A DNA stretch of 64,000 nt from NCBI GenBank assembly GCA_964554795.1, contig CAZKQB010000005.1:1-64000 (forward strand). Direction: 5' to 3'. This stretch comes from SFHK01 sp964554795 (GTDB lineage: Bacteria > Bacillota > Clostridia > Christensenellales > Aristaeellaceae). The notes below the pieces were generated by a model. It saw only the letters and a program-made list of their open reading frames with translations. It was not told where the DNA came from and searched no databases. Below are positions 42,248 to 51,015 of this stretch, one piece after another. Made by a program: the position numbers and the translations under genes. Position 1 is the stretch's first letter. Every line of letters starts with the position of its first letter.

Positions 42248-45145
42248 ATGGATAGAATGTTGACACCACGCGAGGTTTATCGATGGCTCAGCGGCGGTAT
42301 GGAGAATGGAAATGATAAGTCCATTGCCGCGGTCAAAATCGCTAAAACGACGCTGATTCGATTCTGGCGGGAGCTGCTGATAGGAATTTTGGATGACGAT
42401 GCGCTGGCGATGCTGGACAATACGAAGGATAAGCGTTCTCGCAGTCTGAGTAACATTATGAATCGAACCGGATCGGCCGGCGTTAAGTCTCCGCTGTATG
42501 AGGAGTTTGCCAAGAAGCTCGATAGCGCGGGGTTTCTGAAGCTGACCGTTGCGTGGCTTGAAATGCTCAACAGGCAGGAACCGGACTGGTTTCTGTTTAT
42601 GGATTCCCTGTGTGCGTTTGAGGATATGTGCATTGCGGGCGACCAGGCGATAACCCCGGATATCCGCGCGCATCTGCAGGCCTTGCGCGGAGAGGTGAAT
42701 GAAGCGTTTGCAGCGGATTATCAGAGCCAGGGGTTTTATTGCTGTGTGCAGCTGGCATGGCTCACCGTATACGCATTTCTGGGCAGTCATATGGACAACC
42801 GGCGCATTGCGCTTTTTAGAAACAATGATGAGCTGTCTGCCAGCCGTCTGTATATGAAGTATCGCCACGTTACGTTTGGCCGCTTTGTTCCGGTAGCATT
42901 AACCTCACGCGAATGTGAGGCCTGCAAGCAGGCGCTCGTGAAGGAGGCGTATGTGCCCTGCCCGGCGAACGTGGTCGAGGCGCTGTATGCGCGTCTGGAG
43001 GAGCGCGGCAAGGTACTGGTTTCGGCGGTCGGCGGCATGGGAAAAACGGAGCTTGTGCGTCAGGTGCTTGTGCGCTGCAGTGAGTTGGGGCGCTACAGCC
43101 GGCTGGCGTTTGTTCAGTATACGGAGAATCTGGTTGAGAGCTTCAAAAGGGCTTTTCAGGAGCTTCAAAACACAGAGCCTGACGACGTGCTGGGCGCGGT
43201 GGGCGAGCTGCTGGACAAGGCTTACAGCGGAAGAACGCTGCTGATTATTGACAATGCCCGGATTGATAACGACCTTGAGCAATGGCAGAGGGTCGCGTGT
43301 CTTGGCTGCGACGTGCTGGTGACGTCCCGCCAGAGAGAGATGGAGGGCTTTGCAGAGTTCTATCTTTCGCCCATGGGCGTTGAAGAAACCAGAAGACTGC
43401 TGGAAATCAGCTGCGGTTATCCGCTTTCAGACGATATAGAGGAGTTTCAGCGGTTGCAGCGCCGTGTGAACGGGCATACGCTGGCAATTATCCTTTTGGG
43501 AAAGACGCTGAAGGTGCGTTCGCTCACGGTTGAGGCCCTGAATAGCGAGATTGATACCAGCGGCTATCAGAACCTGCAGCTGGTTTATCATGGTGAAAGT
43601 GAAGGCTTTATTGAAAAGCTCAAAAAGGTTTTCTCCACAACGATTGTAGACCAGAAGTCGCGCAGGCTGCTGACGCTGTTCTCGATGCTCGATTTTCGGA
43701 ACTGGGCAGCCAGAAATGTGGAAAAGCTGCTTTTGGATGCGGATCCGGAGGTCAGAAGGGTGACGGAGCTGCTGTATCGCAACCATCTGAACGGCTGGCT
43801 GGAGCTGAATCAGAATGGCTATGCGATGCAGCCTGCAATTGCCGAGGCGATGCGTACGGAGTGCGGCATGCTCCAGGACTATCCGATGCTGGAGAGGCAT
43901 CTTCGCGAAATGTTCGTGCAGGATATCGACGGGCTGTATTGTCTGGGAATGGATGCGGCTGCGGGCGCGAATATGGTCGCATTCCTTGCGGAAAACGGAA
44001 AAAACGTGCCGGAGGAGGTTATCCTCGGGGCTATGGTGTATAGCAGTGCCAATTATACGAAGACGATGGAGCGCCTGCTGCCATTCTGCGTGAAGAGCGA
44101 TAAAAAGGAAACGCGTTTTATTGCGCACTGCTATGAGCGCGCAGCGATTCTGAATAAGGAAAGAAACTCGAAGGAAGCGAATGACATAACGCTCATGCTG
44201 AAGGAAGCGGAGGAAATCGACTTCTCGAATCCGCTTGCTGTGACGGGCGTGCAAATCGTAGGGGCGATGCTGGACGACGAATGGAACGAGGAGCTATTCG
44301 AACTGCTTGGCCGTGTTTTGAAAAGCTGCCGGAATTCCATTCCGCGCGGGGAAGCGCTTTTGCATTACGCGATCATGCTGATGTCGTCGAGCGGCGATTT
44401 TGAGAAGGCAAGGGAAATCATGGCTCAGGCGGAGGAAATGGATCCGGAGAAGAAGTCGCTCAGCTTCCAGATGCATCTTCAGATGACCGTCTGCTTCCTG
44501 GAGGATAAAGTCGGCAATCGGGCGGAGGCGCTAAACAAGCTGGAGCGGCTTGCCGAAAGGATCGATAAGGTATCGGTCGGCATCATCAGCGACAACTCGT
44601 GGATGGATTTCTATTCGCTTTTGTCGGATATCTGCTATAAGCAGGGATTGCCTGAGAAAACGAAAATGTACGCGCAGCGCAGCATCGAGGCGTATGAGAA
44701 GCTTGCGGATGAAAGAGATCGAAACGACCCGGAGAAGCTGTGGCGTTTGGCGCAGGCATATCGTCGCGCGGAGCAGCCGGAGAATGCACTGGAAGCAAAT
44801 CACCGGTTGATGCGCAGTATGAAGAGATATGATCGGCTGTCTCCGTTGGTTCTTCACGCGTGGAATCAGCGCGGTATCGCCTTCTACGAGCTTGGGAAGT
44901 ATAAGCAGTCCTTGAAGGCCTTGGAGCAGTGTATAGAGCGAATGAATGAGAGCGAACAGCCGGATCCGTTCGGCCGCGTGACTGTGTACTTCCAGATAGC
45001 CCAGACGCTGGATGCGATGAAGAAAAAGGAAAAGGCGCAGCAATACATTGACGCCATCCTCGAGGATTATAAAACCCTGCAGCAATACGGCTTTGTTCTG
45101 CAGGAGGATCTTCGCCATATGCTGGCGTATGTTCACGAGGACTGA
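42248..45145 (+). CDS. STAND/NB-ARC NTPase with novel N-terminal domain and TPR-like C-terminus
   Basis: A 965-residue cytoplasmic protein. Residues 1-230 form an unrecognised, mostly helical domain (MLTPREVYRWLSGG start) without TIR, protease or nuclease motifs. The NTPase core follows: Walker A VGGMGKTEL (about 261), Walker B TLLIIDNA (about 330), sensor DVLVTSR (about 355), GHTLA in place of the GxPL motif (about 409), then a winged-helix part. The last 450 residues are TPR-like helices. Such proteins act as ligand-triggered switches in defence, signalling or transcription. ATG 42248 has GGGAGAG 12 bases upstream; ATG 42227 would leave almost no leader. It has its own regulated-looking promoter and no close partner gene. 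Confidence 0.85.
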   Translation: MDRMLTPREVYRWLSGGMENGNDKSIAAVKIAKTTLIRFWRELLIGILDDDALAMLDNTKDKRSRSLSNIMNRTGSAGVKSPLYEEFAKKLDSAGFLKLTVAWLEMLNRQEPDWFLFMDSLCAFEDMCIAGDQAITPDIRAHLQALRGEVNEAFAADYQSQGFYCCVQLAWLTVYAFLGSHMDNRRIALFRNNDELSASRLYMKYRHVTFGRFVPVALTSRECEACKQALVKEAYVPCPANVVEALYARLEERGKVLVSAVGGMGKTELVRQVLVRCSELGRYSRLAFVQYTENLVESFKRAFQELQNTEPDDVLGAVGELLDKAYSGRTLLIIDNARIDNDLEQWQRVACLGCDVLVTSRQREMEGFAEFYLSPMGVEETRRLLEISCGYPLSDDIEEFQRLQRRVNGHTLAIILLGKTLKVRSLTVEALNSEIDTSGYQNLQLVYHGESEGFIEKLKKVFSTTIVDQKSRRLLTLFSMLDFRNWAARNVEKLLLDADPEVRRVTELLYRNHLNGWLELNQNGYAMQPAIAEAMRTECGMLQDYPMLERHLREMFVQDIDGLYCLGMDAAAGANMVAFLAENGKNVPEEVILGAMVYSSANYTKTMERLLPFCVKSDKKETRFIAHCYERAAILNKERNSKEANDITLMLKEAEEIDFSNPLAVTGVQIVGAMLDDEWNEELFELLGRVLKSCRNSIPRGEALLHYAIMLMSSSGDFEKAREIMAQAEEMDPEKKSLSFQMHLQMTVCFLEDKVGNRAEALNKLERLAERIDKVSVGIISDNSWMDFYSLLSDICYKQGLPEKTKMYAQRSIEAYEKLADERDRNDPEKLWRLAQAYRRAEQPENALEANHRLMRSMKRYDRLSPLVLHAWNQRGIAFYELGKYKQSLKALEQCIERMNESEQPDPFGRVTVYFQIAQTLDAMKKKEKAQQYIDAILEDYKTLQQYGFVLQEDLRHMLAYVHED

Positions 45146-45416
45146 CGGGAAGGGAATATCTGCACCGGGTATTGCAGTGCACGGCAATGCTCGGGACAAG
45201 ATAGAAGTTTCTGTTTATAGATAGAGGAACGGTAAGGGAGGAAATTGCAAAACCGAGGAAAACACGCTTTAGCTGCGCCGCACGTGCGTCGGCTTAATCG
45301 TTGTACCCATTACGGAGAAGGCGGCATTCGTACAATCGGACAACATTAGGAGGATGAATATCGTGAAGAAGCAATGGCTTGCCGGACAGGTGAGAGAAAC
45401 GAACGGAGGGAGCACT

Positions 45417-47033
45417 ATGAAGCGTATACTGGCTACGATACTTATGGTGACGATGCTGCTTTGCAGCTTGAGCGCACCTGTATCAGCAGAGACGGACGCT
45501 TACGCGAATGCAATCAAAAATTTGTACCTTTACATGAAGCATTCGGAGGATTCCGGCCAGGACATTAAAGACATTATTCGTGATTTTACGCTGCTGTCCA
45601 ACGAGGGCTTCAGTGCTGAACTTATGATATACTCGATGATGGTACAGTATATTATCGTAAACGATGATCTTGCAACCGCAGAGCTGTATGCCAATGCGCT
45701 TGATCAGATGACTGCATTTACGGACTACATTGAAGCGGAGACGGATGGCTTGAACGATTACATGAGAAGATGCTGCGATACCAGCGATGGCACGAGCGGT
45801 ATTGTCCCCGTATGGCGGATCAAGGCGTATATTGCCGGCCGCAGAGCCGAGGACAATGGAGAAATGGATGAGGCTCGCGAAAAGTACCTGCAATGCATCA
45901 ATTTCTATGACGCTCAGGATCGAATGATCATGACGCTGGAACAACAGAATGTCATTGACAAGGACGCAATTTTTAAGGAAGCAATGGAATTGTATGGAAG
46001 GGGCGAGCTGGAGAAAGCGGCTCAGGAACTGTTCAAAATCAAGGATATTCATATGGCAGCAGGCGCCCTGTATGAAGTCGTGATCAATGAACTCATCGAC
46101 AATGCTGAAGCTCTGATCCCGGAGATTACGCTTCCTCCGGAGCCCACGCTTCCCCCGCAGGTGTCCATCAGTACACCCAAGGCGACAACGAAACCGAGGT
46201 ATACAAGTAAACCGAAGACTACGAGCAAACCGGCAGCTACGAGCAAGCCGGAGGTTACGAGTAAACCGACGGTTACGGCAGCACCTGCACCTGTATTGAT
46301 ATACTCCGACTGGGTAGCGGACGTTCCGACTGGCGCACGCGTTGTTGACACAAAGACGCAGTATCGCAGAAGAGGGATTGCGACCGAATATCGCTATCGT
46401 GATCTGAGCACCAAGACGAGTACGGAGAGCTCTCTTGGCGATGGCTGGTCGCAGGTGAAGTCTGAATTGGTGTATGGGGAGTGGTCCGCATATACCGAGA
46501 CGCCCATTTCTGCGTCCTCTACGCTGGAGGTAGAGCAGGCCACGAAGGAGGTCTCGAAGGAGGTTACCGTCTGGAACTATAGCCGCTGGGAGTACAAGAA
46601 CGTGGACTATCCGAAGCTGCTCTATTACAGCTGCGTAGATTACAGCAAGCAGAATCCCGCCAAGGTTGCCGAGGCTTACGGATGGAAATACACAAGCTCC
46701 ACAACACGGTTTACGAATTTGGGCAAGCAAGGCGGCTGCGTCAAGTACAAGAGTGCCAGTGGTGCAACGTGGTACAACGAAAGCTCCTCTACGAAGACGG
46801 AAACCGAGCAGGTAACGGTGTATCGTTCCCGCACGAAGACGATGAAGTATACGTACCAGAAATGGGGATCGTGGAGCGACTGGTCGAAAAACAGTGTCGG
46901 CGAATCCTCTACGCGGCAGGTCGAAACCCGGAGATCCTATGGCAACTGGTCTGCGTGGCAGGATGACAAGCTGGATGCCAATGGCGGTGAAGTGCAGACT
47001 CGCACAATGTATCGCTACCTGATTCAGGGATGA
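45417..47033 (+). CDS. Exported protein with TPR-like region, Pro/Thr linker and WSxW repeats
   Basis: A 538-residue protein. It has a signal peptide (about 1-24) and a helical region (about 25-225) resembling TPR pairs. A 50-residue Pro/Thr/Lys linker has repeated TSKP units. The C-terminal domain of about 240 residues has repeated Trp/Tyr modules of the form YSDW, GEWSAY, WGSWSDWSK and YGNWSAW, plus ETRxxYRYR. These resemble thrombospondin-1-like WSxW modules found on clostridial surface and phage proteins; ligand binding at the cell surface is plausible. ATG 45417 follows CGGAGGG. The next gene overlaps its stop, so it leads a three-gene operon. Confidence 0.82.
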   Translation: MKRILATILMVTMLLCSLSAPVSAETDAYANAIKNLYLYMKHSEDSGQDIKDIIRDFTLLSNEGFSAELMIYSMMVQYIIVNDDLATAELYANALDQMTAFTDYIEAETDGLNDYMRRCCDTSDGTSGIVPVWRIKAYIAGRRAEDNGEMDEAREKYLQCINFYDAQDRMIMTLEQQNVIDKDAIFKEAMELYGRGELEKAAQELFKIKDIHMAAGALYEVVINELIDNAEALIPEITLPPEPTLPPQVSISTPKATTKPRYTSKPKTTSKPAATSKPEVTSKPTVTAAPAPVLIYSDWVADVPTGARVVDTKTQYRRRGIATEYRYRDLSTKTSTESSLGDGWSQVKSELVYGEWSAYTETPISASSTLEVEQATKEVSKEVTVWNYSRWEYKNVDYPKLLYYSCVDYSKQNPAKVAEAYGWKYTSSTTRFTNLGKQGGCVKYKSASGATWYNESSSTKTETEQVTVYRSRTKTMKYTYQKWGSWSDWSKNSVGESSTRQVETRRSYGNWSAWQDDKLDANGGEVQTRTMYRYLIQG

Positions 47034-47545
47034 TGAAACGAAGTAAGCTCATTTGCCTCTTGCTGCTGCTTTTGCTTGCGGCAGGGGCGCTCGCTGAGGG
47101 GGGACTGAATGCCTTTATGGGCTCAGTCCCCGCCGCAGGGGATGCGGAGGAATATCATCCAAAGAGTAATACAGGCGTTGATACGGATGTAGATGGAGGC
47201 GATTCACTGATCTATTACTTCTACAGGCCGACATGCAAGTATTGCTCCGAACGCGCGGATATGCTGGTGGCAGGGCTTCCGGAAAGCCTTACGCTGGAGG
47301 ATGGAAGCAAAAGCACAATCCGGCTTGTGGCGCTGAATAAGTCTGACCCGGAGGAGGGAAAGCTGATTCAGGCCTACTATGAGCGCGAGGGAATCCCGAA
47401 GGAGCGGCAACTGGTTCCGACTCTGATCATAGGGAAGAATTACCTGTGCGGGTCGGGCGAAATCAAGCTTGATTTTTTGCGCCTGCTATTGCGTGGAGAA
47501 GGATGTCAAACACCATATATTGATGGGAAAAGGAGCCGACGGTGA
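47030..47545 (+). CDS. Exported thioredoxin-fold protein
   Basis: A 171-residue protein with a Leu-rich signal peptide (about 1-22). The thioredoxin-like fold has YYFYRPTCKYCSERAD, giving a CKYC redox pair, and VPTLIIGKNYLCG with the cis-Pro. It acts outside the membrane, probably oxidising, reducing or isomerising disulfides. The flanking operon proteins contain Cys pairs and are obvious candidates. Its start overlaps the upstream stop (ATGA) and its stop overlaps the next start (GTGA). No CcdA-type electron donor is nearby. Confidence 0.85.
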   Translation: MMKRSKLICLLLLLLLAAGALAEGGLNAFMGSVPAAGDAEEYHPKSNTGVDTDVDGGDSLIYYFYRPTCKYCSERADMLVAGLPESLTLEDGSKSTIRLVALNKSDPEEGKLIQAYYEREGIPKERQLVPTLIIGKNYLCGSGEIKLDFLRLLLRGEGCQTPYIDGKRSRR

Positions 47546-47985
47546 AGCATCGAATCAAAACGATCGTTCTTCTGCTTGTGATTGCACTGGTTGGAGTGCA
47601 GATGAGTACATATGCGGAAGAGGATCCGGCGTTTCGGATTACGGGCTGTGAGGACTTCCACGACAGCATCGAGGAGTTTTTCACGAAGCATATGGAGCTT
47701 TTGGGGCAGTCTGTGCTTATCGAAGGGTATCTCTATGTTGGCGCTGCGCCGGAATTAGAGCGAGACAGCTATTACTACGTCTATCATTGGCAGGAAAGCT
47801 GCTGCGATGACGGCTTGATGCGCGAAGGGATGGAGGTTGTTTGGCTCTCCGATCAGGAGGAATATCCGGAGGCTGAATCGTATGTGCGCGCCGTTGGAGT
47901 GCTGAAAATCTACGAGGATCACGGGATGCAGCTGATCCGGCTGGAGCTGCAGAGCATAGAAAGCATCGAGGATGCCTGTGCATAG
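47542..47985 (+). CDS. Small exported protein, possibly OB-fold-like
   Basis: A 147-residue protein with a signal peptide (cleavage near STYA) and a predicted small beta barrel: GQSVLIEGYLYVG, YYYVYHWQESCCDDGLM, VEVVWLS-like and YVRAVGVLKIYED strands. The CC-D pattern and strand order weakly resemble the C-terminal domain of YcgQ/TIGR03943 proteins. The start is GTG 47542 behind AAAAGGAGC, overlapping the upstream stop. It is the third gene of the exported-protein operon. The function is unknown. Confidence 0.75.
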   Translation: MKHRIKTIVLLLVIALVGVQMSTYAEEDPAFRITGCEDFHDSIEEFFTKHMELLGQSVLIEGYLYVGAAPELERDSYYYVYHWQESCCDDGLMREGMEVVWLSDQEEYPEAESYVRAVGVLKIYEDHGMQLIRLELQSIESIEDACA

Positions 47986-48049
47986 TAAACGGAAGGATGC
48001 ATTGCAACGCGATTCGCAGGGTATTTAGGAAAGCTGGAATGGACGACTG

Positions 48050-48095
48050 GCGGGGAGAACGATCCGTGTAGATTGTTCTCCCCGCTGCCGGTTTT
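48050..48095 (+). terminator. Terminator between convergent genes
   Basis: A 15-bp stem (48050-48064 with 48071-48085) with one G-U pair and a six-base loop, followed shortly by TTTT. It ends the exported-protein operon and may also act on the tex transcript. Confidence 0.8.
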
Positions 48096-48120
48096 CTGGA
48101 AAAGTGTTTATTGACGGAGC

Positions 48121-50262
48121 TCAGCGCTTTTTCATCGTCAGAGAGATGCGGCCGGTTTTGGGGTCTACACTCAAGACGGTAACCTTTACGATGTCGCCTA
48201 CGCGAACAACCTCGGAGGGGTGGCGGATGAAGCGGTCGGCGAGCTGGGAGATGTGCACGAGGCCGTCCTGATGCACGCCGATGTCGACGAATGCGCCGAA
48301 GTCGATCACATTGCGCACAGTGCCCGTGAGCTCCATGCCGGGCTTCAGATCGTTCATATCCATGATGTCGGCGCGGAGCATCGGCGGGGGCAGCTCATCG
48401 CGTGGGTCGCGGCCCGGCTTTTCCAGCTCGCGCAGGATATCGCGCACGGTTATTTCACCGGCACCGGTCAGCTCGCTCAGTCTCGGCAGGGTCAGCTGCT
48501 CTGCGCGGGCGGTGAGGCCGTCCACCCTGCCGTTTTTTACGTCGGCCAGCGTGAAGCCACAGGCCTTTAGAAGCTTCTCGGCTGCGTCGTAGCTTTCGGG
48601 GTGCACGCCGGTATTGTCCAATATGTTTGCGGCGCCGGGCACGCGCAGGAAGCCGGCGCACTGCTCGAAGGCCTTCGGGCCGATCTTGGGCACCTTCAGA
48701 AGGGCCTTGCGCGAAGGAAACACGCCGTTTTCCTCGCGGTATGCTACGATGTTTTTCGCCGTCGTGCGAGTGAGACCGGATACGTAGCTCAGCAGCGATG
48801 GCGAGGCGATGTTTACATCCACGCCTACGCCGTTTACGCAGTCCTCCACAACGCCCGTCAGCGCTTCATCCAGCCGCGCAGGCGGCATGTCGTGCTGATA
48901 CTGTCCAACGCCAATGGCCTTTGGATCGATCTTTACCAGCTCCGAAAGAGGATCCTGAAGCCGCCTTGCGATGGACACGGCTGAGCGCAGCGATACGTCG
49001 AAGTCCGGGAATTCCTCTGCGCCCAGATTGGAAGCCGAATAAACGGATGCGCCTGCCTCGCTGACCATCATATAGCCTACGCAGGGGAAGCTTTTCAGAA
49101 GCTCGGAAATAAAGATCTCCGATTCCTTGGAGGCCGTACCGTTGCCGATGGCAATGGCCGTGATGCCGTACCGGCGGATCATGTCCGAAAGCGTCTTTAC
49201 CGCCTCTTCCTTTTTATTGTGCGGCGGGGTCGGGTAGACGACGCCGGTTTTGAGCACCTTGCCGGTCTCGTCTACTACGGCCAGCTTGCAGCCGGTGCGG
49301 TAGGCAGGATCGAAGCCCAGCGTGACGCGGCCGCGCAGGGGCGGCTGCATGAGAAGAGGCTTCAGATTCTGCGCGAACATGCGGATGGCCTGCTCGTTGG
49401 CACGGTCGGTCAGCTCGGCGCGAATTTCGCGCTCCAGCGACGGGAACAGAAGCCGCGACCATGCATCCTCAATCGTGTTTTCGAGGAATTCTCGATAGTT
49501 TCCGCCCTTCACCAGCACCTGTGCTGCGATTTCGCTGCATGCCTCGGCTTCGTCCACCTCAATGGAGACCTTCAGCCATTCCTCCTTTTCGCCGCGGTTG
49601 ATGGCGAGAATGCGGTGGCTCTGCGTCAGGCGAACCGGTTCGGAGAAGTCGGCATACTGGCGGTATACGCTGTCGCCCTCCTTCGCGGCGCGGGAGCGAA
49701 GCACGCCCTTGCGGCGAATCAGCGCCTTTTCGCGTGCGCGGATGGCAGCGTCGTCCGAGAAATCCTCGGAGAGAATGTCGCTTGCACCAGACAGCGCGTC
49801 CTCTGTCGTTTCCACGCCCTTTTCCGGATTGACATATGGCTGCGCGAGCTCCTGAAGAGTGCCCTTTCTTTGCAGGCGAATCAGCGTCGCAAGTCCCTCC
49901 AGACCCTTTTCGCGGGCGACGGATGCGCGCGTCCTTCGCTTAGGACGATAGGGACGATAAATGTCCTCAAGCTCAGAAAGCGTTTTTGCGCCCTCTACGG
50001 CGCGCGCCAGCTCGTCTGTCCACTTGTCCTGCGCCTGTATGGCCTTGGCGATTTCTTCCCTGCGCGCGTCCAGCCCGCGCAGGGAGGCGAGCTTCTCGGA
50101 AAACTCGCGCAGCGTCTGATCGTCGGTGTTGCCGTGCATTTCCTTGCGATAGCGGGCGATAAAGGGGATGGTTGCGCCGCTGTCAATCAGCTCGATCACG
50201 TTCTGTGCGTGCGCGGGCTGCATATGACATTGCGCTGCAAGCGCGAGTGCGTGTTTGTCCAT
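48121..50262 (-). CDS. tex: Tex-family RNA-binding transcription accessory protein
   Basis: A 713-residue Tex/YhgF protein. The N-terminal helical region has GATIPFIARYRKEMHGNTD, then LEDIYRPYRPKRRTRASVAR. A YqgF-like RNase H domain (VTLGFDPAYRTGCKLAVVD) and helix-hairpin-helix domains (LKVPKIGPKAFEQCAGFLRV) follow. The C-terminal S1 domain is GTVRNVIDFGAFVDIGVHQD. It binds nucleic acids in the cytoplasm and affects transcription and stress tolerance. It is full length, with ATG 50262 behind GTGGAGGAG-like bases. Confidence 0.96.
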   Translation of the reverse strand: MDKHALALAAQCHMQPAHAQNVIELIDSGATIPFIARYRKEMHGNTDDQTLREFSEKLASLRGLDARREEIAKAIQAQDKWTDELARAVEGAKTLSELEDIYRPYRPKRRTRASVAREKGLEGLATLIRLQRKGTLQELAQPYVNPEKGVETTEDALSGASDILSEDFSDDAAIRAREKALIRRKGVLRSRAAKEGDSVYRQYADFSEPVRLTQSHRILAINRGEKEEWLKVSIEVDEAEACSEIAAQVLVKGGNYREFLENTIEDAWSRLLFPSLEREIRAELTDRANEQAIRMFAQNLKPLLMQPPLRGRVTLGFDPAYRTGCKLAVVDETGKVLKTGVVYPTPPHNKKEEAVKTLSDMIRRYGITAIAIGNGTASKESEIFISELLKSFPCVGYMMVSEAGASVYSASNLGAEEFPDFDVSLRSAVSIARRLQDPLSELVKIDPKAIGVGQYQHDMPPARLDEALTGVVEDCVNGVGVDVNIASPSLLSYVSGLTRTTAKNIVAYREENGVFPSRKALLKVPKIGPKAFEQCAGFLRVPGAANILDNTGVHPESYDAAEKLLKACGFTLADVKNGRVDGLTARAEQLTLPRLSELTGAGEITVRDILRELEKPGRDPRDELPPPMLRADIMDMNDLKPGMELTGTVRNVIDFGAFVDIGVHQDGLVHISQLADRFIRHPSEVVRVGDIVKVTVLSVDPKTGRISLTMKKR

Positions 50263-50297
50263 GTGGCTCCTCCACTGTGTTTGTGTGTTTCAATCCA

Positions 50298-50327
50298 TTA
50301 TAGCGCAGGTTGCCGTGAAAACGCAAG
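50298..50327 (-). promoter_or_regulatory. Promoter of tex
   Basis: On the minus strand: TTGCGT (50327-50322), 18-nt spacer, TATAAT (50303-50298), 35 bp before the start. Confidence 0.7.
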
Positions 50328-50348
50328 GCGTTTTTTATCAAAAGGCAC

Positions 50349-50377
50349 TTTACAAGCGGAATGAAAAAGACTACAAT
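50349..50377 (+). promoter_or_regulatory. Promoter of the small membrane protein gene
   Basis: TTTACA (50349-50354), 17-nt spacer, TACAAT (50372-50377), 35 bp before ATG 50413. Confidence 0.65.
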
Positions 50378-50412
50378 GAATACAAAACCATACATGCTGG
50401 AAGGAATAACGA

Positions 50413-50955
50413 ATGAAGAAGAAATATCATCGCCGGTCGCGCGGCGGATACAGCTGGATACGGGAGGAAAACGGCAGTCTGATACTGGCGCTGTTGATTG
50501 TTTTCGCGTTTCCGGTGGGATTGTATCTGATGTGGACGGACGATTGTGGCTGGCCCAAATGGTTGAAGGCCGCGGTTTCCGTTGCGTTTGTGGCGGTTAT
50601 TACCTGTGCACTTGTGGTGCTGAAGCCGATTTCCTCTTATCAGGATGAAGGCGGCGTCGAGATTGTGGCGGAGCAGAACAACCGGAGGATGCTGGGTCCG
50701 CTGAAGCCCGCCGACGTGCCGGACACCGCTCAGCTGGTGATCGACGCGCAGGAAACCAGCTCACTGATTTCCGAGCCGACGCCCACGCCGCAGCCATACA
50801 TGGTTTATTGCAACGACAATGGCTTGTACTACCACCTGGCAGGCTGCCGATACGTCTATGAAGGCAAGACTCCGCGTGTTACCCTGCAACAGGCCCTGCA
50901 GGCAGGAAAGAGTGCTTGCAAGCTTTGTAAGCCTCCGACGGAGGTAACGTACTAA
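50413..50955 (+). CDS. Membrane protein with an Ada-like Cys motif domain
   Basis: A 180-residue protein. It has a basic N-terminus, two membrane helices (about 22-40 and 50-68), a linker with TPTPQP and a C-terminal small domain: YHLAGCRYVYEGKTPRVTLQ, then ALQAGKSACKLCKPP. This CRY...C-x-x-C pattern is the small zinc or structural motif found at the ends of many Bacillota surface and nuclease proteins. It probably faces outward. The function is unknown. ATG 50413 follows CTGGAAGGAA. Confidence 0.8.
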   Translation: MKKKYHRRSRGGYSWIREENGSLILALLIVFAFPVGLYLMWTDDCGWPKWLKAAVSVAFVAVITCALVVLKPISSYQDEGGVEIVAEQNNRRMLGPLKPADVPDTAQLVIDAQETSSLISEPTPTPQPYMVYCNDNGLYYHLAGCRYVYEGKTPRVTLQQALQAGKSACKLCKPPTEVTY

Positions 50956-50960
50956 TTGAA

Positions 50961-51007
50961 GAAACGCCCGCGCACAGCTCTTTAAGAGCCATGTGCACGG
51001 GCGTTTC
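50961..51007. terminator. Bidirectional terminator between convergent genes
   Basis: A 16-bp arm at 50961-50976 pairs with 50992-51007 with one mismatch, and TTTCTT follows on both strands. It lies between convergent genes ending at 50955 and 51016. Confidence 0.8.
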
Positions 51008-51015
51008 TTTGAAAG

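Noticed and set aside
41960..42868. N-terminal extension of the cobT frame to 648 codons
   Set aside because: It crosses the cob promoter and runs opposite the STAND gene; ATG 41959 has a good ribosome site and the family N-terminus.
49219..50364. 381-codon plus-strand frame opposite tex
   Set aside because: Shadow of a highly conserved gene on the minus strand.
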